64,000 nucleotides of DNA from Marinomonas piezotolerans (GTDB taxonomy: Bacteria > Pseudomonadota > Gammaproteobacteria > Pseudomonadales > Marinomonadaceae). Under the pieces are notes generated by a model, which did not search any database, was not told the DNA's origin, and was given only the letters and a program-made list of their open reading frames with translations. A program made the position numbers and the translations under genes. Shown in pieces: positions 19,957 through 29,021 of the stretch (position 1 is the first letter of the stretch; every line of letters begins with the position of its first letter). The stretch is taken from the NCBI RefSeq assembly GCF_003362755.1, contig NZ_QKRA01000011.1, positions 1 through 64,000 on the forward strand. The letters run 5' to 3'.

Positions 19957-21321
19957 CTAGTTTTTTAAGGCGTTAACAATGTCTTCCATTTTGGCAGAGC
20001 GCGACCCCTTGACCAAAATAACGTTATTCGAATCCAGCGCCGCTAACAGTGCAATGGCTTCTTCTTTTGTCACACAATAATGAGCACTAGCGCTATTGAT
20101 ACGTTTAGCGAACTCTTGAGCAGCAAGCTGAGCAATCGGCCCGATCGAAATAAACTGATCAACACCTACATTTGCCGCATAGGCTCCAAGCCCTTGATGA
20201 ACAGATACTTCCTGATCCCCTAGCTCTCCTAACGCCCCGAGCACCACCCACTTAACCTTATCGTGAAACAGTGCCGTGACATCCATCGCGGCCTCAACAG
20301 ATTTTGGACTGGCATTGTAACAATCATTAATCATTAGAGCTTTACTTTTTGTTACAATTTGCTCCATCCGCCCTGGGACTTGTGCAGGGTGAGACAATTC
20401 CGACACCACCTCTGAAAATGGCATACCTAAAGCAATCAAAGCCAATGCTACTGCCATCGCATTCACAACATGGTGACGCCCCGGGCGGTCTAGCATTAAT
20501 TCGTAAACTTCTTCTTCAAATACCAGTTCAGTTTTTGAGCCAATAGCAGACTGCTCAATATTACGAGCAAAAATGGTCGCATTAGGATTAACCAACGAAA
20601 AAGAGCGCAAAGAACGCCCCTTCAGTAAGCCACACCAATAATCATAAGAATCATCGTCCGCATTAAGAATCACTGTCGCATTAGGGCGAGCCGTTTCAAT
20701 CAGCTTTCCCTTTTCTACAGCAATTCCCTTAATGGACCCAAAACCCTCTAAATGACTGCCACTAGCATTCGTCAATATAACGATATCCGCATGAATCGCA
20801 CTTCCCAGAAGTTCTATTTCACCGGGAAAACTAGTGCCTGCTTCGACCACAGCACATTGATGTTGATGCTCCAGCGACAACAACGTCTTAGGCACTCCAA
20901 TTTGATTATTCAAATTACTTTGCGTTTTCAATACGCTTCGATTTTGCTCCAACACTTGCGCCAGCCAATCTTTAACGCTGGTTTTACCGTTACTGCCAGT
21001 GATCGCCACAACTGGGTAAGTAAAACGATTTCGTATTAGACGCCCAATGACTCCATATGCCCGCGTCGTGTCTTTCACTTCGATTCTTGGCTCATGTTCG
21101 CAATCAGAGGATTCAGCCACCAACACAGCTTTAGCTCCAGCATTGAACGCAGTCGTTATAAACGAATGCCCATCAAAACTGGCACCTGTAAGTGCAACAA
21201 ACAAACACCCTTCTAGATTTTCTCTTGTGTCAGTAGAAACACCTGACACAACAATATCCTCACCTACCAAACGGCCGCCAGATGCTTTAGCGATATCTGA
21301 TAATTGCAAATTACCCAACAT
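19957..21321 (-). CDS. murF: UDP-MurNAc-tripeptide--D-alanyl-D-alanine ligase MurF
   Basis: MurF adds the D-Ala-D-Ala dipeptide made by Ddl, completing UDP-MurNAc-pentapeptide. The start at 21321 ([16 protein letters not shown]) gives 454 residues, as in E. coli (452). The longer ORF adds 31 Lys/Arg-rich residues that lie inside murE and are not family-like. The P-loop is [12 protein letters not shown], followed by the [14 protein letters not shown] metal/substrate block and [10 protein letters not shown]. It overlaps the end of murE by 11 bases. Context and motifs leave little doubt. Confidence 0.96.
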   Translation of the reverse strand: MLGNLQLSDIAKASGGRLVGEDIVVSGVSTDTRENLEGCLFVALTGASFDGHSFITTAFNAGAKAVLVAESSDCEHEPRIEVKDTTRAYGVIGRLIRNRFTYPVVAITGSNGKTSVKDWLAQVLEQNRSVLKTQSNLNNQIGVPKTLLSLEHQHQCAVVEAGTSFPGEIELLGSAIHADIVILTNASGSHLEGFGSIKGIAVEKGKLIETARPNATVILNADDDSYDYWCGLLKGRSLRSFSLVNPNATIFARNIEQSAIGSKTELVFEEEVYELMLDRPGRHHVVNAMAVALALIALGMPFSEVVSELSHPAQVPGRMEQIVTKSKALMINDCYNASPKSVEAAMDVTALFHDKVKWVVLGALGELGDQEVSVHQGLGAYAANVGVDQFISIGPIAQLAAQEFAKRINSASAHYCVTKEEAIALLAALDSNNVILVKGSRSAKMEDIVNALKN

Positions 21322-22768
21322 AAGCTTCAAGCGCTTTAAACGCTTCCTCCGAATCATCAAAGTGGTGACGAACACCGTTAACCTCTTGATAGGTTTCGTG
21401 CCCTTTACCAGCAATTAACACAATGTCATCCACATCAGCGCACTCAATAGCTTTCTGAATTGCGATCTCTCGTCGTACTTCTACATTCAACACACTGCTT
21501 TCAGTCTTCGCTGCAAGTATTTCGTCAATAATGGCAACTGGATCCTCTGTTCGTGGATTATCTGATGTGAGCCAAACTTCATCTGAGATTTTTTGAGCAA
21601 CACTCAGCATAAGAGGTCGCTTACCTCTGTCTCGATCACCACCACAACCAAATACACAAATCAGTTTTCCAGCGACATGTTGACGGACAGCAGATAATGC
21701 TACATCCAAGGCATCGGACGTGTGAGCATAGTCCACGAGCACAAGCGGAGCACCTTTGACTTTTATCGGCTGCATTCTGCCGGGCGCTCCTTGTAAAAAA
21801 GAAAGCGCATTAACCAACTTCGCCTTATCACGAGACAATTCCCAGACAGATGCCAATGCTGCAAGCGCATTCTGAATATTGAACCTACCCAGTAAAGGCA
21901 AGGACAATGTATAACTCTCCTCAAACACTCGCAAAGTGAGAAAAACACTATCGTGCTGATATTCAGCACTCAACACACTAAATTCGGCATTCGATTGATG
22001 GTCAGAGTAAAACCAATATGGTGCAATGCTTTGCTCTGCAAAAAAAACAGCGTAGCTTGAATCTAAACAAATGACAGCACGGTGAAGTGTCGGAAAATTG
22101 AAAAGTTTAGCTTTAGCCGCCGCGTAGTTTTCCATCGTAAGATGGTAGTCGAGGTGATCACGCGTTAAGTTAGTAAAGACTGCAGTGGTCAGAGGGACCC
22201 CTACTAATCGCCTTTGTTCTAATGCATGTGACGATGCTTCAAATGCAACAAAATCAATACCTTGAGAAGCAAATTCGGACAGGAGCTTATGAAGTGTAAG
22301 AAGATCAGGTGTAGTTTGCTTTGCGTCACGAAGAGATCCCAAAGGCCCTATCCCAAATGTGCCGATCATACCGCTTTTGTAGCCCATTTGATCTGCAAGC
22401 TGAGCAATATAATAACAGGTACTCGATTTCCCATTCGTTCCGGTAACAGCAACAATATGCTTCGGAGCTGGCCCATAAATTTCGCGCACCAGCTGAGCAA
22501 GCGCATTCTCTAAATTGTCTATTTCAACAATTAGCATACGAGACGATTTAACATGGATACCACGAGGAACCAATGCTATCGAGCACCCTGCAGCTTCAAC
22601 TCGGTCTAAATAATCCCAACCGTTTGAGGAAACACCGGAGAGTGCGATAAACACTGTTCGCTCATCCACCAAACGAGAATCGGTCTCTAAGGACCGATAC
22701 GTATAATGACTTGAAGTGCTTGGGCAAACTATCCCAAGCCAATTAAATAATTGCTCTTGAGTAAACAT
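21311..22768 (-). CDS. murE: UDP-MurNAc-L-alanyl-D-glutamate--meso-DAP ligase MurE
   Basis: MurE adds the third stem residue. The 485-residue protein has the P-loop VTGTNGKSSTCY at about residues 108-119, the EASSHALEQ and TRDHLDYH blocks, and the carbamylated-Lys region with AAAKAKLF. The substrate-selectivity motif reads DNPRTED; DNPR is the signature of meso-diaminopimelate enzymes, so the peptidoglycan should be A1-gamma type with DAP. It follows ftsI by three bp and overlaps murF. The first 20 residues are slightly shorter than in E. coli. Confidence 0.96.
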   Translation of the reverse strand: MFTQEQLFNWLGIVCPSTSSHYTYRSLETDSRLVDERTVFIALSGVSSNGWDYLDRVEAAGCSIALVPRGIHVKSSRMLIVEIDNLENALAQLVREIYGPAPKHIVAVTGTNGKSSTCYYIAQLADQMGYKSGMIGTFGIGPLGSLRDAKQTTPDLLTLHKLLSEFASQGIDFVAFEASSHALEQRRLVGVPLTTAVFTNLTRDHLDYHLTMENYAAAKAKLFNFPTLHRAVICLDSSYAVFFAEQSIAPYWFYSDHQSNAEFSVLSAEYQHDSVFLTLRVFEESYTLSLPLLGRFNIQNALAALASVWELSRDKAKLVNALSFLQGAPGRMQPIKVKGAPLVLVDYAHTSDALDVALSAVRQHVAGKLICVFGCGGDRDRGKRPLMLSVAQKISDEVWLTSDNPRTEDPVAIIDEILAAKTESSVLNVEVRREIAIQKAIECADVDDIVLIAGKGHETYQEVNGVRHHFDDSEEAFKALEAYVG

Positions 22769-22771
22769 CTG

Positions 22772-24553
22772 CTAGTTACTCTGCACAACACGATACGGAG
22801 TTTTCGTTTCAAGACGAACTTCCCGCAGCCCCTCTGGGCGATCAGGAGGTACATTTAATGTGGTCAACGCCCCCTCCATCACCCGCGAAAACACAGGCGC
22901 AGATACCTCACCGCCATAATAGTCTTGGCCTTTTGGATCATTCACCATCACAACCATAGCCAGCCTAGGATCTGTAGCTGGCGCTACGCCAGCAAAGAGC
23001 GAAATGTATTGATCGTATTCATAGCCAGAAGCACCAACCTTATGAACGGTACCCGTCTTGCCCGCTACGTTATAGCCAGGAATCTGAGCTTTTTTACCTG
23101 AGCCTTGCACGACCACCTGCTGCAACATTGCAACGACATCACGAGCTATATTGGCAGGCACAACTTGCTCCCCTTCCGGCGGCAAATCCTGTTTAAAAAT
23201 AGTGACAGGCACTTTATAACCGTTGTTCGCCAAAACCATGTAAGCTTGGGCCAGCTGTAGTGTAGAAACAGACAAGCCGTAACCATAAGAAAGAGTAGCA
23301 ATCTCTGAAGGGTGCCATTTAGGATGCATTGGTAGCACACCTGTCGCCTCTCCTGGAAATCCAATCCCAACAGGAGTGCCAATTCCTAACTCATAAAACA
23401 TGTTCCAGATTGTATCCTGAGGCAAGGATAAGGCGATCTTCGATGTCGCTACGTTACTGGATTTTATTAAAAGTTTTTGAAGATTAATCTTGCCATAGTT
23501 CCCGAGATCTCGAATGGTATAACGCCCAAAACGAATATAACCTGGTGCGGTATCAATGATAGATTCCGTTGTGTATTGTCCCGAACGCAGCGCAGCGGTG
23601 ACGGAAAAAGGCTTCATTGTCGACCCGGGCTCAAACAAATCGATTACAGCACGATTACGTAGCTGATCGTATTCTAACTCAGAGCGATCATTAGGGTTAT
23701 AGGAAGGTTGATTAACCATCGCTAATATCTCTCCCGTGCGCACATCCAGGATGACGGCAGAAGCAGATGCGGCGCGCTGCTCGGTCACAGCAGCTTTCAA
23801 TTCACGATACGCCAAATACTGCAAACGCATATCAATACTGAGCTCAATATTCTCGCCTGCTTGCTCAGGAATTTCTTGCCCCAAAACACTGATGATATTG
23901 CCTTTCAAGTCTTTCATGTAAGAAAGCTCACCTGGCTTACCTTGTAGCGCGTTATCGTACGCTAACTCAATGCCTTCTTGCCCCTTGTCATCGATATTTG
24001 TAAAGCCAACCACTTGGGCGGCAACCTCACCCGCTGGGTAGAAACGCTTATATTCTTTTATTTTACTTACGCCAACCACATTGGCATTTATAATGGATTC
24101 AGCTTCATGAGGCGGTATTTGCCGTTTTAGATAGATAAACCCTTTATCTCGATTCGCTTCAAACCGCTCCATCAACCAAGTGCGCCCCACCCCCATCGCT
24201 TCAGCCAAGCGACCAATCTCTTTTTCTGGTGTTTTCTGTTCTTTAAGAGGCTTGCCAAGATTGCTTGGCGACGATTCCAGAGCCCACAACGCACGTGGGT
24301 TGGCAATGACTGTCCATGTGGGAGTACTCACTGCAAGAGGCTCGCCATTTCTATCTAAGATCATGCCACGGGTAGCCGGAATGGACTCCGTTCTAACTGC
24401 ACGCATTTCCCCTTGGTTCTGGAGAAACTCCTTATCAAGAACCGTCAAATAGAACAGCCTGCCAGCAGCGACAGAAAATAGTCCGAGCGCAATCATATAC
24501 ACCAAATACAGGCGCCATTTTGTGGGGTGATTATGACTTTCATTCATACTCAT
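22772..24553 (-). CDS. ftsI: Septal peptidoglycan transpeptidase FtsI (PBP3)
   Basis: FtsI is the class B penicillin-binding protein that cross-links septal peptidoglycan. The 593-residue protein has a short cytoplasmic N-terminus, one membrane segment at about residues 14-38, the pedestal domain with RGMILDRNGEPLAVS, and the transpeptidase domain. Active-site motifs are S311-x-x-K314 (EPGSTMKPF), S365-S366-N367 (IKSSNVATS) and K499-T500-G501 (AGKTGT). The ATG at 24553 overlaps the ftsL stop (ATGA). Targets of beta-lactams would bind here. No truncation or odd residue was seen. Confidence 0.98.
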   Translation of the reverse strand: MSMNESHNHPTKWRLYLVYMIALGLFSVAAGRLFYLTVLDKEFLQNQGEMRAVRTESIPATRGMILDRNGEPLAVSTPTWTVIANPRALWALESSPSNLGKPLKEQKTPEKEIGRLAEAMGVGRTWLMERFEANRDKGFIYLKRQIPPHEAESIINANVVGVSKIKEYKRFYPAGEVAAQVVGFTNIDDKGQEGIELAYDNALQGKPGELSYMKDLKGNIISVLGQEIPEQAGENIELSIDMRLQYLAYRELKAAVTEQRAASASAVILDVRTGEILAMVNQPSYNPNDRSELEYDQLRNRAVIDLFEPGSTMKPFSVTAALRSGQYTTESIIDTAPGYIRFGRYTIRDLGNYGKINLQKLLIKSSNVATSKIALSLPQDTIWNMFYELGIGTPVGIGFPGEATGVLPMHPKWHPSEIATLSYGYGLSVSTLQLAQAYMVLANNGYKVPVTIFKQDLPPEGEQVVPANIARDVVAMLQQVVVQGSGKKAQIPGYNVAGKTGTVHKVGASGYEYDQYISLFAGVAPATDPRLAMVVMVNDPKGQDYYGGEVSAPVFSRVMEGALTTLNVPPDRPEGLREVRLETKTPYRVVQSN

Positions 24554-24828
24554 GGCTTCACTATTACCAATTCATCTTGACTGGGTGCATGCATATTTAG
24601 CGTCTTGATAGCCGCTTGCTCTAAGCGGCTAGGCTGAGTTAGGGTGCTTTGTTCCAAAAGCAGCTGCCCCCAAACGACATCATAATTGACCTCATCTTTT
24701 TTAAGCTTCTGCAAGTACGCAAAGTCTTTACGGAACTCGTATACCTGAACCACTAACACGATCGCGGAGACACCGGTTATCAATAACGCGATCAAGAAAG
24801 CGATCTGCTTTGGGCCTTGATTACTCAC
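24550..24828 (-). CDS. ftsL: Cell division protein FtsL
   Basis: FtsL is a small bitopic protein that forms a coiled coil with FtsB and activates FtsWI. A GTG start at 24828, with GAGAGGG four to five bases upstream, gives 92 residues: a short cytoplasmic stretch (SNQGPKQ), a transmembrane helix (about 9-29, [20 protein letters not shown]), then a periplasmic coiled coil of [16 protein letters not shown] type. The longer ORF starting at 24915 runs inside rsmH and would place Cys- and Met-rich sequence before the anchor, which is unlike the family. The overlap with rsmH is eight bases and with ftsI four. Confidence 0.93.
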   Translation of the reverse strand: MSNQGPKQIAFLIALLITGVSAIVLVVQVYEFRKDFAYLQKLKKDEVNYDVVWGQLLLEQSTLTQPSRLEQAAIKTLNMHAPSQDELVIVKP

Positions 24829-25759
24829 TAACCCTCTCCATGACACGCAAAACTGCACTGCGAGAACGGACATTATCATCCACTTCATTTTTAGATGGCT
24901 TGAGCGCCTTTCCAACTGTTTTAAAATGGATATTTAAATGCGTATTCTGAATAGGCAGGTGGCGAGGTAAATCGGGGCCTTTACACATCTTCTTCATAAA
25001 CTGTTTTACAATTCGATCTTCAAGAGAGTGAAAGCTAATCACCACTAAACGCCCACCGACTTTCAATGCATTAGCTGCCGCGACCAACCCTTCTTCAAGG
25101 TCTCCCAGTTCGTTATTGATGTATATGCGTATACCCTGAAACGCACGTGTCGCCGGGTTTTTGCCCTTCTCCCAAGCTGGGTGGGCTTCAGCGACTATTT
25201 TGGCAAGCTGCTTGGTTGTTGTAATGGGAGTATCGGAGCGATACTTCACAATGGCCTTGGCAATACGCCGCGAGAACCGCTCTTCACCATATTGGTACAT
25301 AACGTCGGCGATCTCTTTCTCGGGCGCACTCGCGATCCACTGCGCTGCGCTGACTCCAGCATCTGGATTCATTCGCATGTCTAAAGGGCCATCGTTCATA
25401 AAGCTAAACCCACGCGAGGCATCATCTAGTTGAGGAGATGAGACGCCTAAATCCATCATAATCCCATCAACCTTCTCGACCCCCAATGCATCCGGAAGGT
25501 GATCAGCCATGTTGGCAAAACTATCTTGTACAATCGTAAAACGCTCGTCTTCCTCTTCAAGCGCCTTACCGTAGCTAATTGCTACTGGGTCTTTATCAAA
25601 GCCCAACATCTTTCCTTGTGATAAACGCGATAACACGAGACGTGTGTGCCCTCCACGCCCAAACGTTCCATCGACGTAATAGCCGGCTTCATCTGTTACC
25701 AGCATGTCGACCGACTCGTTCAGCATTACACTGATATGTTCTGAGGTGCTATCTGTCAT
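24821..25759 (-). CDS. rsmH: 16S rRNA m4C1402 methyltransferase RsmH (MraW)
   Basis: RsmH methylates N4 of C1402 in the ribosomal P site with S-adenosylmethionine. The 312-residue protein starts at [16 protein letters not shown] and has the SAM-binding loop [15 protein letters not shown], the [20 protein letters not shown] motif and the C-terminal [15 protein letters not shown]. Length equals that of E. coli RsmH (313). It starts inside the stop of mraZ (ATGA). Its presence as the second gene of the dcw cluster is conserved in most bacteria. Confidence 0.98.
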   Translation of the reverse strand: MTDSTSEHISVMLNESVDMLVTDEAGYYVDGTFGRGGHTRLVLSRLSQGKMLGFDKDPVAISYGKALEEEDERFTIVQDSFANMADHLPDALGVEKVDGIMMDLGVSSPQLDDASRGFSFMNDGPLDMRMNPDAGVSAAQWIASAPEKEIADVMYQYGEERFSRRIAKAIVKYRSDTPITTTKQLAKIVAEAHPAWEKGKNPATRAFQGIRIYINNELGDLEEGLVAAANALKVGGRLVVISFHSLEDRIVKQFMKKMCKGPDLPRHLPIQNTHLNIHFKTVGKALKPSKNEVDDNVRSRSAVLRVMERVSE

Positions 25760-26217
25760 AGAGATATGTCCATCATGCTATCAAGTTCTAAATTTTCTAA
25801 CGTTGTTTCCGACAAGTATGCTTCGCGCTGAGCATCCCACTCTTCTTGGCCCCATATTTCCAGCTTTTTACCCTGCCCAAGCAAAGTAGACTTTCGAGTA
25901 ATTTTGGCAAACTCTCTCAACGGTGCTGGCAACAATATCCGCCCCGCACCATCAAGATCCAAATCTGTAGCATGCCCAACCAACAACCGTTGCAAGCGCC
26001 TCGCCTGTGGTTGAAATGAAGGCAGCTTATCGAGCTTTTGCTGAATCTGTTCCCATTCCTGAACAGGATAAAGCAGCAAACATCGAGACACAGGATCAAT
26101 CGTTACTACAACACTGGATTCATCATATTGAAGAAACTCATCACGTAAGCGTGCCGGAAGAGACATACGCCCCTTAGCATCTACGCTTACCTGATGAATT
26201 CCTCTGAACACGCTCAT
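25756..26217 (-). CDS. mraZ: Transcriptional regulator MraZ
   Basis: MraZ is a ring-forming DNA-binding protein of the SpoVT-AbrB fold that in E. coli represses its own operon. The 153-residue protein has two repeated DxxxR-containing units: [15 protein letters not shown] near the N-terminus and [15 protein letters not shown] near the middle. It is the first gene of the dcw cluster. A 10-bp-spaced GTGGG-type repeat lies just upstream of its ATG, so autoregulation is likely. It overlaps rsmH by four bases. Confidence 0.97.
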   Translation of the reverse strand: MSVFRGIHQVSVDAKGRMSLPARLRDEFLQYDESSVVVTIDPVSRCLLLYPVQEWEQIQQKLDKLPSFQPQARRLQRLLVGHATDLDLDGAGRILLPAPLREFAKITRKSTLLGQGKKLEIWGQEEWDAQREAYLSETTLENLELDSMMDISL

Positions 26218-26219
26218 TA

Positions 26220-26244
26220 CCCACTTATCGACACTTCACCCCAC
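26220..26244 (-). promoter_or_regulatory. Candidate MraZ operator (three 10-bp-spaced boxes)
   Basis: Read on the minus strand, GTGGG, GTGTC and GTGGG occur at exact 10-base spacing between the candidate -10 and the mraZ start. In E. coli, MraZ binds TGGG-type direct repeats separated by five bases. The two outer boxes match that form and the middle one is degenerate. The site lies two bases above the mraZ ATG and overlaps the ribosome binding region. Confidence 0.6.
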
Positions 26245-26245
26245 A

Positions 26246-26274
26246 ATTTAACACTAAATCTTCAAAATGGTAAA
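26246..26274 (-). promoter_or_regulatory. Candidate sigma70 promoter of the dcw cluster
   Basis: On the minus strand, TTTACC (26269-26274) and TTAAAT (26246-26251) are separated by 17 bases, directly after the rnpB terminator T-tract and before the MraZ boxes. Both hexamers are imperfect, so the call rests partly on position. Confidence 0.4.
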
Positions 26275-26341
26275 AAAAAACCCAAAAAAACTGATTCCAA
26301 AGAAAGAAATTACACTTTGGGCACACGTATTTTTGGGTTTC
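26270..26341 (-). terminator. Probable rnpB terminator, long branched hairpin
   Basis: An 11-base inverted repeat (aaacccaaaaa at 26278-26288 with tttttgggttt at 26330-26340) encloses an inner ccaaag/ctttgg stem. On the minus strand the structure is followed by a run of T. The spacing is long for a classical terminator, but it lies between rnpB and the mraZ promoter and is the only candidate. Confidence 0.55.
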
Positions 26342-26396
26342 TTTAATATTTAGGAGTATTTCAGAAGTGGTAGAGGTAGCAAAAGAAGGAAGTAAA

Positions 26397-26742
26397 GCAA
26401 GTTGGTCGATAAGCCGGGTTCTGTCGTGGACAGTCATTCATCTAATACGTACATCACTGTACGTCTTTAGCAACCTACCCGAACTCAGCGCGGGTCACGC
26501 CAAAGAGTTCCTATTTGGTCTTGCTTCAAGTGGGGTTTACCATGCCACGAGCTGTTACCAGTCGCGCGGTGCGCTCTTACCGCACCATTTCAACCTTACC
26601 GGCAGTAAACTGCTTAGGCGGTATATTTTCTGCTGCACTTTCCGTAGGCTCACGCCCCCCAGGCGTTACCTGGCACTTTACCCTGCGAAGCCCGGACTTT
26701 CCTCCCCCCATAAAATGGGCGGCGACTGCCTGACCAACTTGC
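26397..26742 (-). ncRNA. rnpB: RNase P RNA (M1 RNA), bacterial type A
   Basis: The catalytic RNA of RNase P, which with RnpA trims tRNA 5' leaders. On the minus strand the 5' part reads GGAGGAAAGTCCGGGCT, the universal P4-containing CR-I block, and the 3' part contains the conserved ACAGAACCCGGCTTATCG. The ends GCAAGTTGGTC (26732-26742) and GACCAACTTGC (26397-26407) are complementary and form P1, which fixes the limits at about 346 nucleotides. The GACTGGTAACAGCTC stretch, expected near P8-P10, is also present. The gene sits between a two-component system and mraZ, as in other gammaproteobacteria. A plus-strand ORF through this region is a shadow. Confidence 0.95.
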
Positions 26743-26750
26743 GGGTGGGG

Positions 26751-26778
26751 ATACTACAGCTTGCATACACAATTGCAA
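26751..26778 (-). promoter_or_regulatory. Candidate promoter of rnpB
   Basis: On the minus strand TTGCAA (26773-26778) and TAGTAT (26751-26756) are separated by 16 bases, and the -10 lies eight bases upstream of the first base of the P1 helix. The position relative to the mature 5' end is right for a strong stable-RNA promoter. Confidence 0.6.
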
Positions 26779-26796
26779 GAGAAAAATCACCATGCT

Positions 26797-28137
26797 CTAG
26801 AGCGGCAAACAGAAAGACACCTCTAACCCCCCCTCTGCGCGGTTTTGAGCCTGAATCTCGCCTTGGTGTGCATGAACTATACGCTTAGCAATCGTTAACC
26901 CGACACCGAAACCACCGCTGTTCGCCTCTCGTGCAGACGAAGATCGGAAAAATGCATGAAATATTTTATCGAGCATTTCGTCGGGCACGCCTGGACCATT
27001 ATCCTTGATCGAGATAATCGCTCGACCATTAATCACAGACGACTCGACCACCACCACGCCTCCGTCCCCTGCGTAGAAACAGGCATTTCGGAGTACATTT
27101 TCGACGGCGTGGCGCAACTGAACCTCATCACCATTAAAATGTGAAGGTACATTGCCCACTCGAGTGATAGAAGTACCTCGAAGCTGTGATTCAAACTGCA
27201 CATCAGCCACAATCTCATCCAGCCATGGCTGAACGTCTATTTGTCGCTTTTCAAGTGATGCTGCTTCGAGCCGAGACAAGGTCAATACTTGCCCGATTAA
27301 CTCATCTAGCTCATGCAGCTCATTACGAATTCGATCTAAATAGTTTTGTTGGTTCGCTTGACCATGCTTATCCTCAGCGATTGTGAGCGCCACTTCGATT
27401 CGCGCTAACGGGGTTCGTAACTCGTGAGACACATCACGCAATAATCGCTCTTTAGAACTCAGCAATGTTTCTAACCGCTCAGCCATTTCATTAAATTCTC
27501 GCGCCAAATTACCGATCGCATCTTTACGTCGAACTAGACGCGAATCAACCCTAGCACTCATTTCCCCCTGACCAAAAAGGCGAGTAATTTTTTGCAGTTT
27601 AAGTAATGGCCCTAATAACCAGTACGCCAATATTGCACTAGAGATTAGCAATCCAAGAATCGATAAAAGCACTATCCCCCACGGACTGACAAAGTCAGAC
27701 TTAGGGTTCGGCCGAAACACCAATAAGTACTGAGTATTCTTTGACCCGACAACTTGAATAAACTGACTACTTCTAAAATCCGCAGATGGCGACTTACCCG
27801 CATCATCCAGCGGTGACCCCATATTCGAGCTATCTTTAAAATTCTTCGGTAGAGAACGAAGCAAAGGCTTTCCGTTTTCCTGATATATATAAAGACTGCC
27901 GCCTAATTCCTTTTCAAATTTTTGCGCCTGCGTCATTAAGGCATCAGCACCTTTTGTCTCATAGACAGAAACCAGCGTCACACCAACATCACCGAGCACA
28001 TCAGCTGAAACTTCGTTACGTCCTTCAACAAAATCCACAACGCCTAAGCCAATCGCCACAACAATCATATTAGAGAAAAGGACGACTAAGAAAACGCGCA
28101 GAAACGTATTTTTCATATAATCAGGCAGCCAGTTCAA
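26797..28137 (-). CDS. CpxA-like membrane sensor histidine kinase
   Basis: A 446-residue sensor kinase. Membrane segments lie at about residues 12-34 and 152-176 and flank a periplasmic domain of about 115 residues. A HAMP linker follows (LLGPLLKLQKITRLFGQGEM), then the dimerisation helix with the phospho-acceptor His238 in RDVSHELRTPLARIE, and the ATPase domain with VLRNACFYA (N box), IKDNGPGVPDEM (G1) and GFGVGLTIAKRI (G2). It starts three bases after the regulator gene, so the two are translated together. The architecture resembles E. coli CpxA. No cpxP is seen nearby, so the signal is unknown. Confidence 0.88.
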   Translation of the reverse strand: MNWLPDYMKNTFLRVFLVVLFSNMIVVAIGLGVVDFVEGRNEVSADVLGDVGVTLVSVYETKGADALMTQAQKFEKELGGSLYIYQENGKPLLRSLPKNFKDSSNMGSPLDDAGKSPSADFRSSQFIQVVGSKNTQYLLVFRPNPKSDFVSPWGIVLLSILGLLISSAILAYWLLGPLLKLQKITRLFGQGEMSARVDSRLVRRKDAIGNLAREFNEMAERLETLLSSKERLLRDVSHELRTPLARIEVALTIAEDKHGQANQQNYLDRIRNELHELDELIGQVLTLSRLEAASLEKRQIDVQPWLDEIVADVQFESQLRGTSITRVGNVPSHFNGDEVQLRHAVENVLRNACFYAGDGGVVVVESSVINGRAIISIKDNGPGVPDEMLDKIFHAFFRSSSAREANSGGFGVGLTIAKRIVHAHQGEIQAQNRAEGGLEVSFCLPL

Positions 28138-28140
28138 ATT

Positions 28141-28836
28141 TTAGTTTTCCGCTCCATCTACAAAAATATAACCTACACCACGAACAGTCTTAATACGCGG
28201 CTCACCATTTTCAAAACTACCGACCTTTTTCCTCAAATTACTGATATGCATATCTAAGCTTCGGTCATACATCGTCAATTTACGACCAAGCGCCTTCTCG
28301 GATAACTCCTGTTTTGTCATCACTTGACCCGGCACAAGCATCATACACTCTAACAGCGCGTATTCCGATGTCGTTAGTTCAATCGCCTCTTCATGAAGGT
28401 AAACCGTCCTATCTCGTCGGCGAAGCAAAATATCAGACAGCTCCAAATCGGCCATAGGGTCATCTTCTTTTTCCTGAGAAGAGCGACGCAAAATAGCCTT
28501 AATCCTGGCTAACAACTCTCTAGGGTTAAATGGTTTAGATAAGTAATCATCTGCCCCCATCTCTAGACCGAGTATACGGTCAATATCATCCCCTTTCGCT
28601 GTCAACATTATGACAGGAATAGAGCTTTTGTTGCGGATCTGCTTAAGTGTTTCAAAACCATCGAGGACAGGCATCATCACATCCAATATCACAATATCAG
28701 GACGATCCTGCTCTATAAAGTCTAGTGCTTCTTGACCATTCCAAGCATGAGTTACTTCATAGCCTTCACCATCAAAATATTCTTTCACTAAATCAGATAG
28801 ACGCGCATCGTCGTCTGCTAAAAGCATCTTAACCAT
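28141..28836 (-). CDS. CpxR-like OmpR-family response regulator
   Basis: A 231-residue two-domain regulator. The receiver has the DDD acidic cluster at residues 8-10, acceptor Asp52 (IVILDVMMP), Thr79 and Lys101 (SKPFNPRELLARI). The C-terminal winged helix contains LTTSEYALLECMM, RSLDMHISNLRKKV and TVRGVGYIFV. Similarity to E. coli CpxR runs through both domains, including the GRKLTMYDRSLDMHIS stretch. The ATG at 28836 was chosen because AAAGGG lies about seven bases upstream; the TTG at 28851 has none. The gene is first in a pair with the kinase. Envelope stress is a plausible input by analogy only. Confidence 0.9.
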   Translation of the reverse strand: MVKMLLADDDARLSDLVKEYFDGEGYEVTHAWNGQEALDFIEQDRPDIVILDVMMPVLDGFETLKQIRNKSSIPVIMLTAKGDDIDRILGLEMGADDYLSKPFNPRELLARIKAILRRSSQEKEDDPMADLELSDILLRRRDRTVYLHEEAIELTTSEYALLECMMLVPGQVMTKQELSEKALGRKLTMYDRSLDMHISNLRKKVGSFENGEPRIKTVRGVGYIFVDGAEN

Positions 28837-28964
28837 AACCAACCCTTTCAAATGTAAAGTCGTTTGACTAAATCATCATATGGTAGTAAGCGGATAATTA
28901 AATCCCTCTTTTCAAACAACTGACACTTTTTACTATCGGTCTGACGTATTGCCACCCTAAAACG

Positions 28965-29002
28965 AAAAAATGCCTTTGCAGGGTTACTGCAAAGGCATTT
29001 TG
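28965..29002 (-). terminator. Rho-independent terminator after fumarase gene
   Basis: The stem aaaatgcctttgca/tgcaaaggcatttt is perfect with a seven-base loop. On the minus strand it runs into TTTTTTCGTTTT, 20 bases after the fumarase stop. Confidence 0.88.
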
Positions 29003-29021
29003 TTATTTCGCGTAAGCGCCG

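Noticed and set aside
26367-26888. A 173-residue plus-strand reading frame
   Set aside because: It runs across the RNase P RNA on the opposite strand. Conservation belongs to the RNA, and the translated sequence has no recognisable protein features.
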